Positions 1-6,741 of a stretch of DNA of 9,192 nucleotides are shown one piece after another. This DNA comes from Woeseiaceae bacterium (lineage in GTDB: Bacteria > Pseudomonadota > Gammaproteobacteria > Steroidobacterales > Woeseiaceae), in the NCBI GenBank assembly GCA_002728725.1, contig PBVS01000037.1, positions 1-9,192 on the forward strand, given 5' to 3'. Each line of letters starts with the position of its first letter. The stretch's first letter is position 1. The notes beneath the pieces are model-generated. The model was not told where the DNA came from. It made no database searches and saw only the letters and a list, made by a program, of their open reading frames with translations. Both the position numbers and the translations under genes were made by a program.

Positions 1-288
1 TCCGTCTCCAGCAACCTGCCAGCCTGAACAATAAATCGCTTTAAGTCCTGCTTGTATCTCCTGAATTGCCTGATTTCCAGTCATTGCGCCAAGTGCACAT
101 AAAGGGGTTTCTTGGTTTACTAGCTTCCAAAGTTTCTCAGAACCCAGTCTTGCGAGTGTACATTCAATATTTACAGAGCCTCTCAAATTGACTACATCTT
201 CAGCTTTATAACCTCTTGTAATGCCCTCCCATCTGCTGTTTTTGGACCAGTCTGCTTCAAGTTTTGCTATTTCTTTTTTCTTATCCAT
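1..288 (-). CDS. aceA: Isocitrate lyase, N-terminal part (truncated by window edge)
   Basis: Isocitrate lyase cleaves isocitrate to glyoxylate and succinate, the first step of the cytosolic glyoxylate shunt used for growth on acetate or fatty acids. The 96 visible residues begin with ATG at 288. They contain the family's N-terminal signatures in order: RWEGITRGY (about 19-27), EDVVNLRGSV (30-39), ECTLARLGSEKLW (42-54), LGAMTGNQA (67-75) and AGLKAIYCSGWQVAGDG (80-96). These match the E. coli AceA N-terminus closely from memory. The family usually has about 430-540 residues, so most of the enzyme, including the catalytic KKCGH loop, lies outside the window. A weak Shine-Dalgarno (TGGAA) precedes the start. 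The gene is divergent from a ScfR/RamB-type regulator, the family known to control aceA in actinobacteria. A related methylisocitrate lyase is less likely because the N-terminus is of the AceA type. Confidence 0.95.
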   Translation of the reverse strand, partial: MDKKKEIAKLEADWSKNSRWEGITRGYKAEDVVNLRGSVNIECTLARLGSEKLWKLVNQETPLCALGAMTGNQAIQEIQAGLKAIYCSGWQVAGDG

Positions 289-311
289 TAAAGATTCCAA
301 TTAATTAATGG

Positions 312-340
312 TTGTATGTTACATTATAAAAATATAAAAT
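312..340 (+). promoter_or_regulatory. Putative promoter of the ScfR-type regulator
   Basis: TTGTAT (312-317) and TAAAAT (335-340) form a sigma-70-like pair with a 17-bp spacer, 48 bp before the regulator's ATG. The first 14-bp repeat starts inside this -10 box and the array continues to 378. A protein bound there would cover the start of transcription, as expected for autorepression. The call rests on hexamer matching in AT-rich DNA only. Confidence 0.4.
323..328 (-). promoter_or_regulatory. Putative -10 box of the isocitrate lyase promoter
   Basis: On the minus strand this reads TATAAT, a perfect sigma-70 -10 hexamer, 34 bp upstream of the aceA start. At 16-18 bp spacing the upstream hexamers (such as TTCTTT) are poor -35 matches. 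The promoter may therefore depend on an activator, and the repeat array at 337-378 would sit over and just upstream of its -35 region. In such AT-rich DNA a TATAAT can occur by chance. Confidence 0.45.
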
Positions 341-378
341 TTTACAAAGAAAATTTCACACTGTAAATTTTACAAAAA
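337..378 (+). repeat. Three tandem 14-bp direct repeats, probable ScfR/RamB-type operator
   Basis: Three units follow one another without gaps: AAATTTTACAAAGA (337-350), AAATTTCACACTGT (351-364) and AAATTTTACAAAAA (365-378). The first and third share AAATTTTACAAA exactly; the middle copy keeps AAATTT-ACA with one change and diverges afterwards. The core TTTACAAA is one base from the TTTGCAAA core reported for PrpR/RamB regulators, and the 12-mer has two differences from the Corynebacterium RamB consensus as I recall it. The array lies between aceA and the regulator gene, overlapping the putative promoters of both. It is therefore the best candidate operator for that regulator. AT-rich composition raises the chance of partial matches, but exact 14-bp phasing of three copies is hard to explain that way. 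Confidence 0.6.
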
Positions 379-388
379 GAGAAAACTC

Positions 389-1927
389 ATGCATTCGATT
401 CAAAGAAAATCACATTTTTTGGGAACTAAGATCAAATCTCTAAGAAAAAGAAATAATCTAACTTTGGAGGATTTGTCGATACGTTGTATTCAAATGAATC
501 CTGAATCTGCCCCGTCAATTTCTTATCTATCAATGATCGAAAATGGCAAAAGAGTTCCATCTGAAGACCTAGTAGAAGTGATTGCAACAATATTCCAAAA
601 ACAAAAAAAATGGTTCTTTGATGAATCTCTCGATGCAAAAGCTATTGATCCCACACCAGAAACAAGTGCCGTAAAAGGAATGCCTTTAGAGCCTGGATTT
701 CTATTTTCTGATCAACTTCTACAATCAGCTATACCAGAGATGCTCTCTCAAACAGGAACTACTGGGAGACAATTCGCTCATATTTTAATTCGAGCACATC
801 AAGAATCAAATCAGAATAGATACCCTGATATTGAGAGAGCAGCAGATTCAGTTGGACTGAAAAGATTTCCTCTCACACTGCAAGATCTGATGGACATAAC
901 AAAAAGGTTGGGCTTAAAAATAAAGTGGTTTGAAAGTGAAACATCAAGAGAAAATATAACCACCTCAAAAACACTAAAGACAGTCGTCAGATCCTTTTTT
1001 GATACACCAAATATAATCTATCTAAACAATCTATTAAAAAAGATTCCGGCTAGATTGAAATACGATTTAGCCAATCAAATAGGACATTTCATTCTTCATG
1101 CTGGAGATGGTGCCAGGGGTGCTCAAGTTTCTGGAGGGAAAGCTTCTGTCAGACGGGATCACATTGGTGCGCCAAATATGGATGCCAAGGATATCCTTTT
1201 TGCATGGCGAGATTTTGAGTGCAGTTATTTTGCAGCAGCACTTTTGTGCCCAAAGACACCTTTCCGCCAATTCTTGGCAAAAAATTCCTATTCAATTGAT
1301 ATAGCTAATAAACTAGAATTGACCACCGCGCTGATCATGAGAAGAATGACATCAGTTTCTCCCTACCCACACTGGCACTATTTTGATGCATATCCGCCCG
1401 GTAATTTAAGGGCTGTCTACCGAGGCAATGGAATACCTATACCCTGGGGCAACATGACATCATTAAGCGAGCCCTGTGAACATTGGGCAGTATTCAGAAT
1501 GCTATATATTGATGATAATAAACCGTCATCACAAATATCAATATTAAATTCAGATGAGGGTAGAAAATTATATTCTTGTCACTCCATAAGAAGGAGAGAT
1601 GCTGCAGGAAATTGGCATGTAATATGTGCTGGCCTCGATCTAAAACCGGCACTTCTAGCTCAGGGTTATGATGCTGAAGCAACAATAAACGAAATATTCG
1701 ATTCGTGTAATGGTATTGGAGGTTCAGGCGAGATACCTGAACAAGCAAAACTTCAAATAATGAGTTTAAGTAAGATACTTAATGTCGGTTGGATCTCTGA
1801 AGGAACAGAAAGAGAAGCAACAGTCATATGTCCTCGAGGAACATGTTGCTTTCCCACAACATCGATTGATGATGAGAAACCAAAACTTAAAAAAGAACTC
1901 GATAAAATAAGAATGAGTGCCAAATGA
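389..1927 (+). CDS. ScfR/RamB-type transcriptional regulator (XRE HTH, IrrE-like, ScfRs domains)
   Basis: This 512-aa protein looks like a cytosolic DNA-binding sensor of short-chain acyl-CoA status. Residues about 8-70 form an XRE-type helix-turn-helix (LGTKIKSLRKRNNLTLEDLS ... YLSMIENGKRVPS). Residues about 200-240 resemble the IrrE/M78 peptidase fold, but the expected HExxH is N229-Q230-I-G-H233, so proteolysis is unlikely. Residues about 275-490 match the ScfRs (DUF2083) region of RamB and PrpR, with C287, C363, C397, C413, C481, C486 and C487. The family typically has about 470-500 residues and ends in a CxxCxxxxC-P element; here only C481-x4-C486 is kept and the first cysteine position is T478. 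In actinobacteria RamB controls aceA and PrpR controls the methylcitrate cycle; the divergent aceA here favours a RamB-like role. The start is ATG with a weak purine-rich RBS (AAAGAGA). The stop lies one base from the convergent operon. Confidence 0.88.
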   Translation: MHSIQRKSHFLGTKIKSLRKRNNLTLEDLSIRCIQMNPESAPSISYLSMIENGKRVPSEDLVEVIATIFQKQKKWFFDESLDAKAIDPTPETSAVKGMPLEPGFLFSDQLLQSAIPEMLSQTGTTGRQFAHILIRAHQESNQNRYPDIERAADSVGLKRFPLTLQDLMDITKRLGLKIKWFESETSRENITTSKTLKTVVRSFFDTPNIIYLNNLLKKIPARLKYDLANQIGHFILHAGDGARGAQVSGGKASVRRDHIGAPNMDAKDILFAWRDFECSYFAAALLCPKTPFRQFLAKNSYSIDIANKLELTTALIMRRMTSVSPYPHWHYFDAYPPGNLRAVYRGNGIPIPWGNMTSLSEPCEHWAVFRMLYIDDNKPSSQISILNSDEGRKLYSCHSIRRRDAAGNWHVICAGLDLKPALLAQGYDAEATINEIFDSCNGIGGSGEIPEQAKLQIMSLSKILNVGWISEGTEREATVICPRGTCCFPTTSIDDEKPKLKKELDKIRMSAK

Positions 1928-1928
1928 G

Positions 1929-2651
1929 TTAGTAGTTGGTTCTAATCAAACCTACTTCCCTTCCTGTCTCTGATATTGAAAAAATCTTATATCCATTATT
2001 TCTTAGGTTAGCGAGACTCCTTTGTGTCATTTTCTTATTTTTGTCATTGAATCTATGATGGTATTCCACAAGAATTTGTTGTGGAAAAATACCATTTTCA
2101 ATCATGTGATCAATTACTTGGTATTCAGTACCTTCAATGTCAATTTTAATTAAACTGATTGAAGTATGATTCAGTTTTTTCATAATAGATGGAACTGAAA
2201 ATACAGGAACCTCAATAGAGCCACCACAATCTGAATGAGATGAAATCTCAGTCCACATCACATTAGACTTTTTCCCTTTTTTATTTTCTCTTTGTATCAT
2301 TCTCATATTCCCATCTAAATCGGATACTGCCCATGGATGAAATGATAATTTAGATGACGTATTCTGATTAGAAATCCAATTTACTGAAAATGGAGTTGGA
2401 TCAAAGGCATGAACATGGCAACCATGAGCTTGTATTAACTCATTATCAAACTCTATTGAGTCCCCGACTCCCAATGAATAAACAGTAGAATTTTTATCGA
2501 TATAATCAGGACAATACTCCCAATCACCTCGAATTTCGGTCCTCAAGACGATTTCTTTTTTAAGCCATAACTCACGTCCGATCGATCTCTTTAGAAACAA
2601 TTTAATTGTCCAGAAAAATCTATTTTTCTTTAATCTCGGAAATATTTTCAA
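1929..2651 (-). CDS. FkbM-like SAM-dependent methyltransferase (divergent subgroup)
   Basis: This 240-aa protein is probably a SAM-dependent methyltransferase of the FkbM (Methyltransf_21) superfamily. SLGVGD (59-64) stands in for the usual DIGANxG SAM-binding loop. HAFDPTP (81-87) ends the second strand with D84, a candidate for the ribose-binding acidic residue. K169-I-D171-I-E173-G174-x-E176 matches the K-x-D-x-E-G-x-E block that marks FkbM proteins, and VEYHHRF (195-201) follows. Residues 1-40 are strongly basic. No upstream ATG exists in this frame; the likely start is TTG at 2651, preceded by GTGGGG about 3-8 nt upstream. It is last in the operon, 18 bp after the oxygenase gene and in the same frame. 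FkbM enzymes usually O-methylate polyketides or glycans; the acceptor here is unknown. Confidence 0.8.
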   Translation of the reverse strand: MKIFPRLKKNRFFWTIKLFLKRSIGRELWLKKEIVLRTEIRGDWEYCPDYIDKNSTVYSLGVGDSIEFDNELIQAHGCHVHAFDPTPFSVNWISNQNTSSKLSFHPWAVSDLDGNMRMIQRENKKGKKSNVMWTEISSHSDCGGSIEVPVFSVPSIMKKLNHTSISLIKIDIEGTEYQVIDHMIENGIFPQQILVEYHHRFNDKNKKMTQRSLANLRNNGYKIFSISETGREVGLIRTNY

Positions 2652-2669
2652 ATTAGCCCCACTATTGAT

Positions 2670-3551
2670 CTAATTTCTTTTTTCACGAAACCACTTAGTA
2701 ATTATTGATTTATACCCAGAAATAACTGGTTTACCCTGATGAATTGTATTTTTATTAGGCATTCCATCATAATTTAAATTATTCCAAATTAACGCATCAC
2801 CCTTAATTGGTTTGAAACTTTTATTTAAACTAGGAAAAAATGTCTCTCCGCCTTTTTCAACATTATTCAAATAAATCATAACGGTATAAGTTCTCTGACC
2901 AAGTAGCCTAGTATGCTCCTCAATTAAAAAATCAGAGCCATCAAAATAATCATGGTGTTCCTTAAATTCTTCTCCTATCTCATATTGCTGACCCTGTGTA
3001 ACCTCAGAATAGTCGATGTCTATATCCAGTAGGTCACAAATACGATTGTCTATTTCATTGATGAGAGAGGATTCAAGATACCCCAGATCACATGTACTGC
3101 TTGTTCTTATAGATTTGTCATACTCACCTTCATGAACAATGGTCGAAGGCCTGAGTTTTGTTTGAATGAGCGATTTAACTTGATCACATTCATCTGTACT
3201 TAAGAATTCCTGAACTTGGTACATTTCAATCAAATCACTATCTATTTTGCTTTTAGCAATCTTTCTCAGAAGTGGTCTCTTGTATACTCCCAGTCGATAT
3301 AAAAACCTTTTAAAAAATGCCTTGAGGACTCTCTTATTTTCAAAGTCACGGTACTTTAGTCTATCGATCTCTTTAGTATTTTTATCAATTTCAATACTGA
3401 ATACAAAAGGTCTTACTTGCGAAGGGCTAATGCCTGCTTTTTCCATTTCTTTGATTAAGTCATTGGGATCAGAACCATTTTTTAAATTCTCTTCAGCCCA
3501 TAATCTCCATTCTTTCGGAATTCTTTTACTCTTATCATCAGATGAATTCAT
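2670..3551 (-). CDS. 2OG-Fe(II) oxygenase, prolyl 4-hydroxylase-like
   Basis: This 293-aa protein has a C-terminal P4Hc/2OG-FeII_Oxy_3 domain from about residue 110 to 290. Iron ligands are visible as H199-x-D201 in EHHDYFD, and H271 in NTIHQGKPV. K281 in SGYKSIITKWFRE is the usual 2-oxoglutarate-binding lysine. EKGGETFFP (232-240) and GDALIW (251-256) are typical P4H core strands. Such enzymes hydroxylate an unactivated carbon, often proline in a protein, using 2-oxoglutarate and O2. Residues 1-105 are a charged extension; part of it (WAEENLKNGSDPNDLIKEM) resembles a short N-terminal helix motif found in some bacterial members. I see no signal peptide, so it should be cytosolic. The ATG overlaps the upstream TGA as ATGA, and a good RBS lies inside the upstream gene. 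Substrate is unknown. Confidence 0.9.
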   Translation of the reverse strand: MNSSDDKSKRIPKEWRLWAEENLKNGSDPNDLIKEMEKAGISPSQVRPFVFSIEIDKNTKEIDRLKYRDFENKRVLKAFFKRFLYRLGVYKRPLLRKIAKSKIDSDLIEMYQVQEFLSTDECDQVKSLIQTKLRPSTIVHEGEYDKSIRTSSTCDLGYLESSLINEIDNRICDLLDIDIDYSEVTQGQQYEIGEEFKEHHDYFDGSDFLIEEHTRLLGQRTYTVMIYLNNVEKGGETFFPSLNKSFKPIKGDALIWNNLNYDGMPNKNTIHQGKPVISGYKSIITKWFREKRN

Positions 3552-4306
3552 GGATGGTTACCCTTTCTGACGAAGTAGTAATTTCTGTGCTCAACTTCAG
3601 GCCTGCAGTATTCATACTCTCGATGTTTACTGTAATGAATATATTCGCCGATACCTCGTCTAAAGATATTTGCATGATCTTTCTGGGTTACATGAAAAAA
3701 ATAACCAGTGTAACCAAGATCTACTAAATAATTAAAAAGATCGCCTTTCTCTTCCTCAGATCGATGACATTCAAAAAGAAGGGTTGGCATGTATTTAATT
3801 AAAGTTTTCTTTGCTCCATAAAAAACATCTGCTTCATGACCTTCTACATCACACTTAATAAAACTAATTGGTTTTTTTTCTACAGAGGTTAAAAAATCAT
3901 CTAATGTAATTGCTTTAATTTCAATATCTTCCGTAGAGTTGTCATCTTTATCGTAGAAATTTAAACTTGCAGAACCTGATCCAACATGTTCCCTTTTTAA
4001 AGTCATTTCTCCAGGTTTAGAAGACAGAGCAGAATTTACAATTTCAAGATTATCGAGAGAGAATGCATTCTTAATTTTATAAAGATAAGCCTTTAATTCT
4101 GGCTGCGCTTCAAACGCTATCACTTTGCCTTTATCACCAATTGCTCTAGACATATAAATTGAATAAATGCCTTTATTGGCTCCAATATCCAAAACTATTG
4201 AATCTTTTTTAGGTAGATTTCGAACGTATTTTATGGATGCAACTTCAGACTTAAAGCGATATCGCCAGCATCTTATGATCATTTTTATCTTTTCAATAAT
4301 ATACAT
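3548..4306 (-). CDS. FkbM family SAM-dependent methyltransferase
   Basis: This 252-aa protein is a canonical FkbM-type O-methyltransferase. It shows the SAM-binding loop LDIGANKGIYS (38-48), the acidic end of the second strand in VIAFEAQPE (E65), and the diagnostic block SFIKCDVEGHEADVF (147-161; K150, D152, E154, G155, E157), followed by LLFECH. Length fits the family (about 230-280). It has no signal peptide and should be cytosolic. FkbM enzymes methylate hydroxyls on polyketides, sugars and surface glycans; nothing here names the acceptor. It lies 16 bp after the flavin oxidase gene and its TGA overlaps the oxygenase ATG, which argues for translational coupling and a shared pathway. The start is ATG at 4306; I see no clear Shine-Dalgarno there, so initiation may rely on coupling to the gene upstream. 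Confidence 0.9.
   Translation of the reverse strand: MYIIEKIKMIIRCWRYRFKSEVASIKYVRNLPKKDSIVLDIGANKGIYSIYMSRAIGDKGKVIAFEAQPELKAYLYKIKNAFSLDNLEIVNSALSSKPGEMTLKREHVGSGSASLNFYDKDDNSTEDIEIKAITLDDFLTSVEKKPISFIKCDVEGHEADVFYGAKKTLIKYMPTLLFECHRSEEEKGDLFNYLVDLGYTGYFFHVTQKDHANIFRRGIGEYIHYSKHREYEYCRPEVEHRNYYFVRKGNHP
3561..3568 (-). promoter_or_regulatory. Ribosome binding site inside the FkbM gene, for the 2OG oxygenase
   Basis: On the minus strand this reads AGAAAGGG, 9 nt before the oxygenase ATG at 3551. It sits within the last codons of the upstream methyltransferase gene and supports this start for the overlapping pair. Confidence 0.6.
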
Positions 4307-4322
4307 ATTGATTCATTAGTTT

Positions 4323-5969
4323 TTATGCATGAACTTTTTTTGTTATCTCGTTAATAGCATTATAAGCAGACAATATAGCACCTTCCTGCCAGCCCTTTAG
4401 GATGCTTAAATGCTCTCCAGCAAATATTATATTGTCATCAGGAGTCAGAAGAGTATTTGCAGTTGAGAGCCCATAAGCCCCCAATTGGAATGGAATATTC
4501 CTCCATGCAACACTGATGCCTTTTGATACCTCAGATTGGTATTCAGAATGCAAATTGTTTCCCTGTAATAAGGCGCTATTTATTCTTTGTTGAGGAGATT
4601 GATTCGAAAAGTTAGTTGATGCTGTATTGCCCCAGATATATGCCCCGATAATTATTCCATCATTATGTCCAAGTGCGTTACTGGGATACCAAATTTGAGT
4701 GATATCTTGATTCGTCCATGAAATACCGCCAAAAATACTGTGATCTTGTTCCCAAAACCGACGTGACTGAAATGCGAGTTTGGCTGCATTTGAGTAAACA
4801 AAAGAGCTAATTTCAGTTTTATGTGCCTCAGAAAAGTCGTTTGGTATATCTTTAAGGACAGTGGTTGGAATTGTGCAAATACAATAATCGGCATTATGTT
4901 CTGTTTGGATTCCGTTTTTTTCATAGATAATTCTTATGCTATTTGATACTTTCCTGATTTCTTTTACCACAGCACCATAAGTTATATTCGAAGCGACCCT
5001 GCCTCTAAATGCTGTTGCAATTTTATCCATACCGCCAATTGGCTGAAGCATAGACGATTGTTGATTGTATCCCTCTGAAAAATTAATCCAACGAGATTGC
5101 AAGAAAGTGTCTGAAACTAAATCACTCAAATTTTTGACTGTTATTTGGGTATCTCTATCTCTACTACCAACATTTTCTTGACCAGAAAACCCAGCCCTTG
5201 ATGATCCCGAATAAGAATAATTGCTGTCTAAATCACCATAATTTCTCAACATGGATAAAACATTGGCTTTATCGTTTGTTGTTAAAGCTTGATCTAAAGC
5301 ATTCTGATTGATTGCTGAAGCAAGTAAGCTTGAGATATTTCCACGAATATCAGAAAACACCGTTTTGGCTACCTGCGGAGTCCCTCCGAAAGCAGAAGGT
5401 GAATGCAAAAGAGCAGCTCTATTATCATTCGTAAAATTCTCCAGTGGAACATTGAATTCTCTACAATAACCTATAAGAAACTCGTGATGATGAGCTATTC
5501 TCGCGGGACCAGGATTAAAATAAAGTTCACCATTAACATCAAAATTGCAGGTTTGCGATGAGGTTAATTCATTAACAACATCTCCACTGCGAATAGTTCT
5601 AATTCGACCTCCAGCACGATTTGTCGCCTCTAAAATTGAAACAGAATAACCAAGTTTTTGTAACTCAAAAGCACTGGTCATTCCAGCAATTCCTGCTCCG
5701 AGGATGACAACAGATTTGCCGGCGCCAGAATTTGCTGGCCAATCACCTGGCCTAGCAGACTTTGGGCTACTGTATGATCCTAATGAAATTGGTTGTGCAT
5801 TTGAATTCATCTGAGTCGTTGGTGAGTCAGCAGAGGAAGAGCCGCAGCTGCTTACTCCGACACCAATGCCCATGGCCATCATGGCCCTTATCATTGCTGT
5901 TGAACCAGCAGCTTTTCCAATATTTTCTAAGAATTCTCTTCGTGCAATTTTTTTTTCTTTCTTTGACAT
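4323..5969 (-). CDS. Tat-exported flavin amine oxidase / L-amino acid oxidase-like, probable lipoprotein
   Basis: This 548-aa FAD enzyme probably oxidises an amine or L-amino acid to imine, ammonia and H2O2. The N-terminus has a twin-arginine motif (ARREFL, R10-R11), a moderately hydrophobic stretch, and VSSC ending at C42, a plausible lipobox followed by a Ser-rich linker. It would then be a folded, lipid-anchored envelope protein. The dinucleotide fold is GAGIAG (91-96) with E114 and GGR (120-122). K397 in AAKLAFQSRRFWE matches the conserved flavin-contacting lysine of amine oxidases. AGEHLS (517-522) and GWQEGA (526-531) form the C-terminal FAD site. IFGGISW and IWYPS resemble L-amino acid oxidases. 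A TTG lies one codon upstream at 5972; I chose the ATG at 5969. TAAGGG (5985-5990) lies 15 nt before it. The start is 10 bp after the ABC permease stop. Substrate is not readable; a tryptophan monooxygenase-like or polyamine oxidase activity is also possible. Confidence 0.88.
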   Translation of the reverse strand: MSKKEKKIARREFLENIGKAAGSTAMIRAMMAMGIGVGVSSCGSSSADSPTTQMNSNAQPISLGSYSSPKSARPGDWPANSGAGKSVVILGAGIAGMTSAFELQKLGYSVSILEATNRAGGRIRTIRSGDVVNELTSSQTCNFDVNGELYFNPGPARIAHHHEFLIGYCREFNVPLENFTNDNRAALLHSPSAFGGTPQVAKTVFSDIRGNISSLLASAINQNALDQALTTNDKANVLSMLRNYGDLDSNYSYSGSSRAGFSGQENVGSRDRDTQITVKNLSDLVSDTFLQSRWINFSEGYNQQSSMLQPIGGMDKIATAFRGRVASNITYGAVVKEIRKVSNSIRIIYEKNGIQTEHNADYCICTIPTTVLKDIPNDFSEAHKTEISSFVYSNAAKLAFQSRRFWEQDHSIFGGISWTNQDITQIWYPSNALGHNDGIIIGAYIWGNTASTNFSNQSPQQRINSALLQGNNLHSEYQSEVSKGISVAWRNIPFQLGAYGLSTANTLLTPDDNIIFAGEHLSILKGWQEGAILSAYNAINEITKKVHA

Positions 5970-5979
5970 CAAATCTTGA

Positions 5980-6741
5980 TCAGACCCTTAACCTGTATCC
6001 AGTTCTAAAAATATAATAGATTATGATTAGACATATGAACATAAATACTATGATCATCAAAAGACTTAAATATACACTTACATCTGCATTTTCATAAAAA
6101 CTCCATCTAAAACCACTGATTAAATAAACAACTGGATTAAGGAGTGTTATCTTCTGCCAGAAAGGGGGCAACATTGATATTGAATAAAAACTGCCTCCTA
6201 AGAAGGCTAGTGGCGTAATAATTAAAGTCGGTGCTATTGCCAGTTTTTCCCAATTATCTGCCCATATACCCAAGATAAAGCCCAATAAACTGAAACTTGT
6301 TGCCGTTAAAATCAAAAAAGCAATCATCCAAAAAGGATGTAGAATCGTTATTGAGACAAAAAGATTTGCGGTAAGCAAGATAATAGTGCCAACAATAATG
6401 GATTTTGTTGCTGCGGCCCCAACAAACCCAATTGTAATTTCAATAAAAGAGATCGGTGCGGATAAAACCTCATAAATAGTTCCTGAGAACTTGGGAAAGT
6501 AGATGCCAAATGATGCATTTGAAACACTCTCAGTCAATATGGACAGCATGATCAATCCAGGGACAATAAAAGAACCATAACTGACACCGTCAATTTCAGT
6601 GATTCTTGATCCAATAGCAGCACCAAAAACAACAAAGTAGAGAGTTGTTGAGATAACAGGCGCAACTATGCTCTGAAAAAGCGTTCTCCTCATTCTTGAC
6701 ATCTCAAAGATATAAATAGCTTTTATTGCCTGATAATTCAA
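5980..6741 (-). CDS. ABC-2 type transporter permease (YadH-like)
   Basis: This 253-aa inner-membrane protein is the permease partner of the ATPase encoded just upstream. It has about six hydrophobic segments, roughly at residues 22-44, 58-78, 102-127, 132-157, 166-188 and 225-246. It follows E. coli YadH closely from memory: [43 protein letters not shown] and [13 protein letters not shown]. Length (YadH is 256 aa) and alignment of the first 20 residues support initiation at TTG 6741 rather than the internal ATG at codon 14. The TTG overlaps the ATPase stop as TTGA, and a strong AGGA-type RBS lies upstream. ABC-2 systems usually export drugs, lipids or polysaccharides. The following genes encode possible tailoring enzymes, so the cargo may be their product, but that is inference. 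Confidence 0.92.
   Translation of the reverse strand: MNYQAIKAIYIFEMSRMRRTLFQSIVAPVISTTLYFVVFGAAIGSRITEIDGVSYGSFIVPGLIMLSILTESVSNASFGIYFPKFSGTIYEVLSAPISFIEITIGFVGAAATKSIIVGTIILLTANLFVSITILHPFWMIAFLILTATSFSLLGFILGIWADNWEKLAIAPTLIITPLAFLGGSFYSISMLPPFWQKITLLNPVVYLISGFRWSFYENADVSVYLSLLMIIVFMFICLIIIYYIFRTGYRLRV

Noticed and set aside
323..336. Possible fourth 14-bp repeat directly before the array
   Set aside because: ATTATAAAAATATA matches the repeat unit at only about half the positions, no better than expected in such AT-rich DNA.
337..378. Repeat array as a CRISPR, plasmid iteron or origin
   Set aside because: Units are 14 bp with no spacers, only three copies exist, and there is no rep, dnaA or cas gene; the position between two divergent promoters fits an operator better.
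1073..1099. Zinc protease activity of the regulator's IrrE-like domain
   Set aside because: The HExxH motif is NQIGH; the catalytic glutamate and one zinc ligand are missing.
1929..4306. Recent horizontal acquisition of the methyltransferase/oxygenase genes from lower GC
   Set aside because: Sampled lines vary from about 27 to 42% GC here and 33 to 45% elsewhere; the ranges overlap, and there are no integrase, tRNA or flanking repeats. A codon-usage computation would be needed.
4652..4924. Short minus-strand open frame of 90 codons
   Set aside because: It lies wholly inside the flavin oxidase gene in another frame, and its translation shows no recognisable domain. Similar short open frames at 1494-1748, 3247-3570 and 8333-8602 were dropped for the same reason.
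5949..5963. T-rich run as a terminator between permease and oxidase
   Set aside because: It encodes the Lys-rich start of the Tat signal on the minus strand, has no hairpin and lies just inside the oxidase gene.
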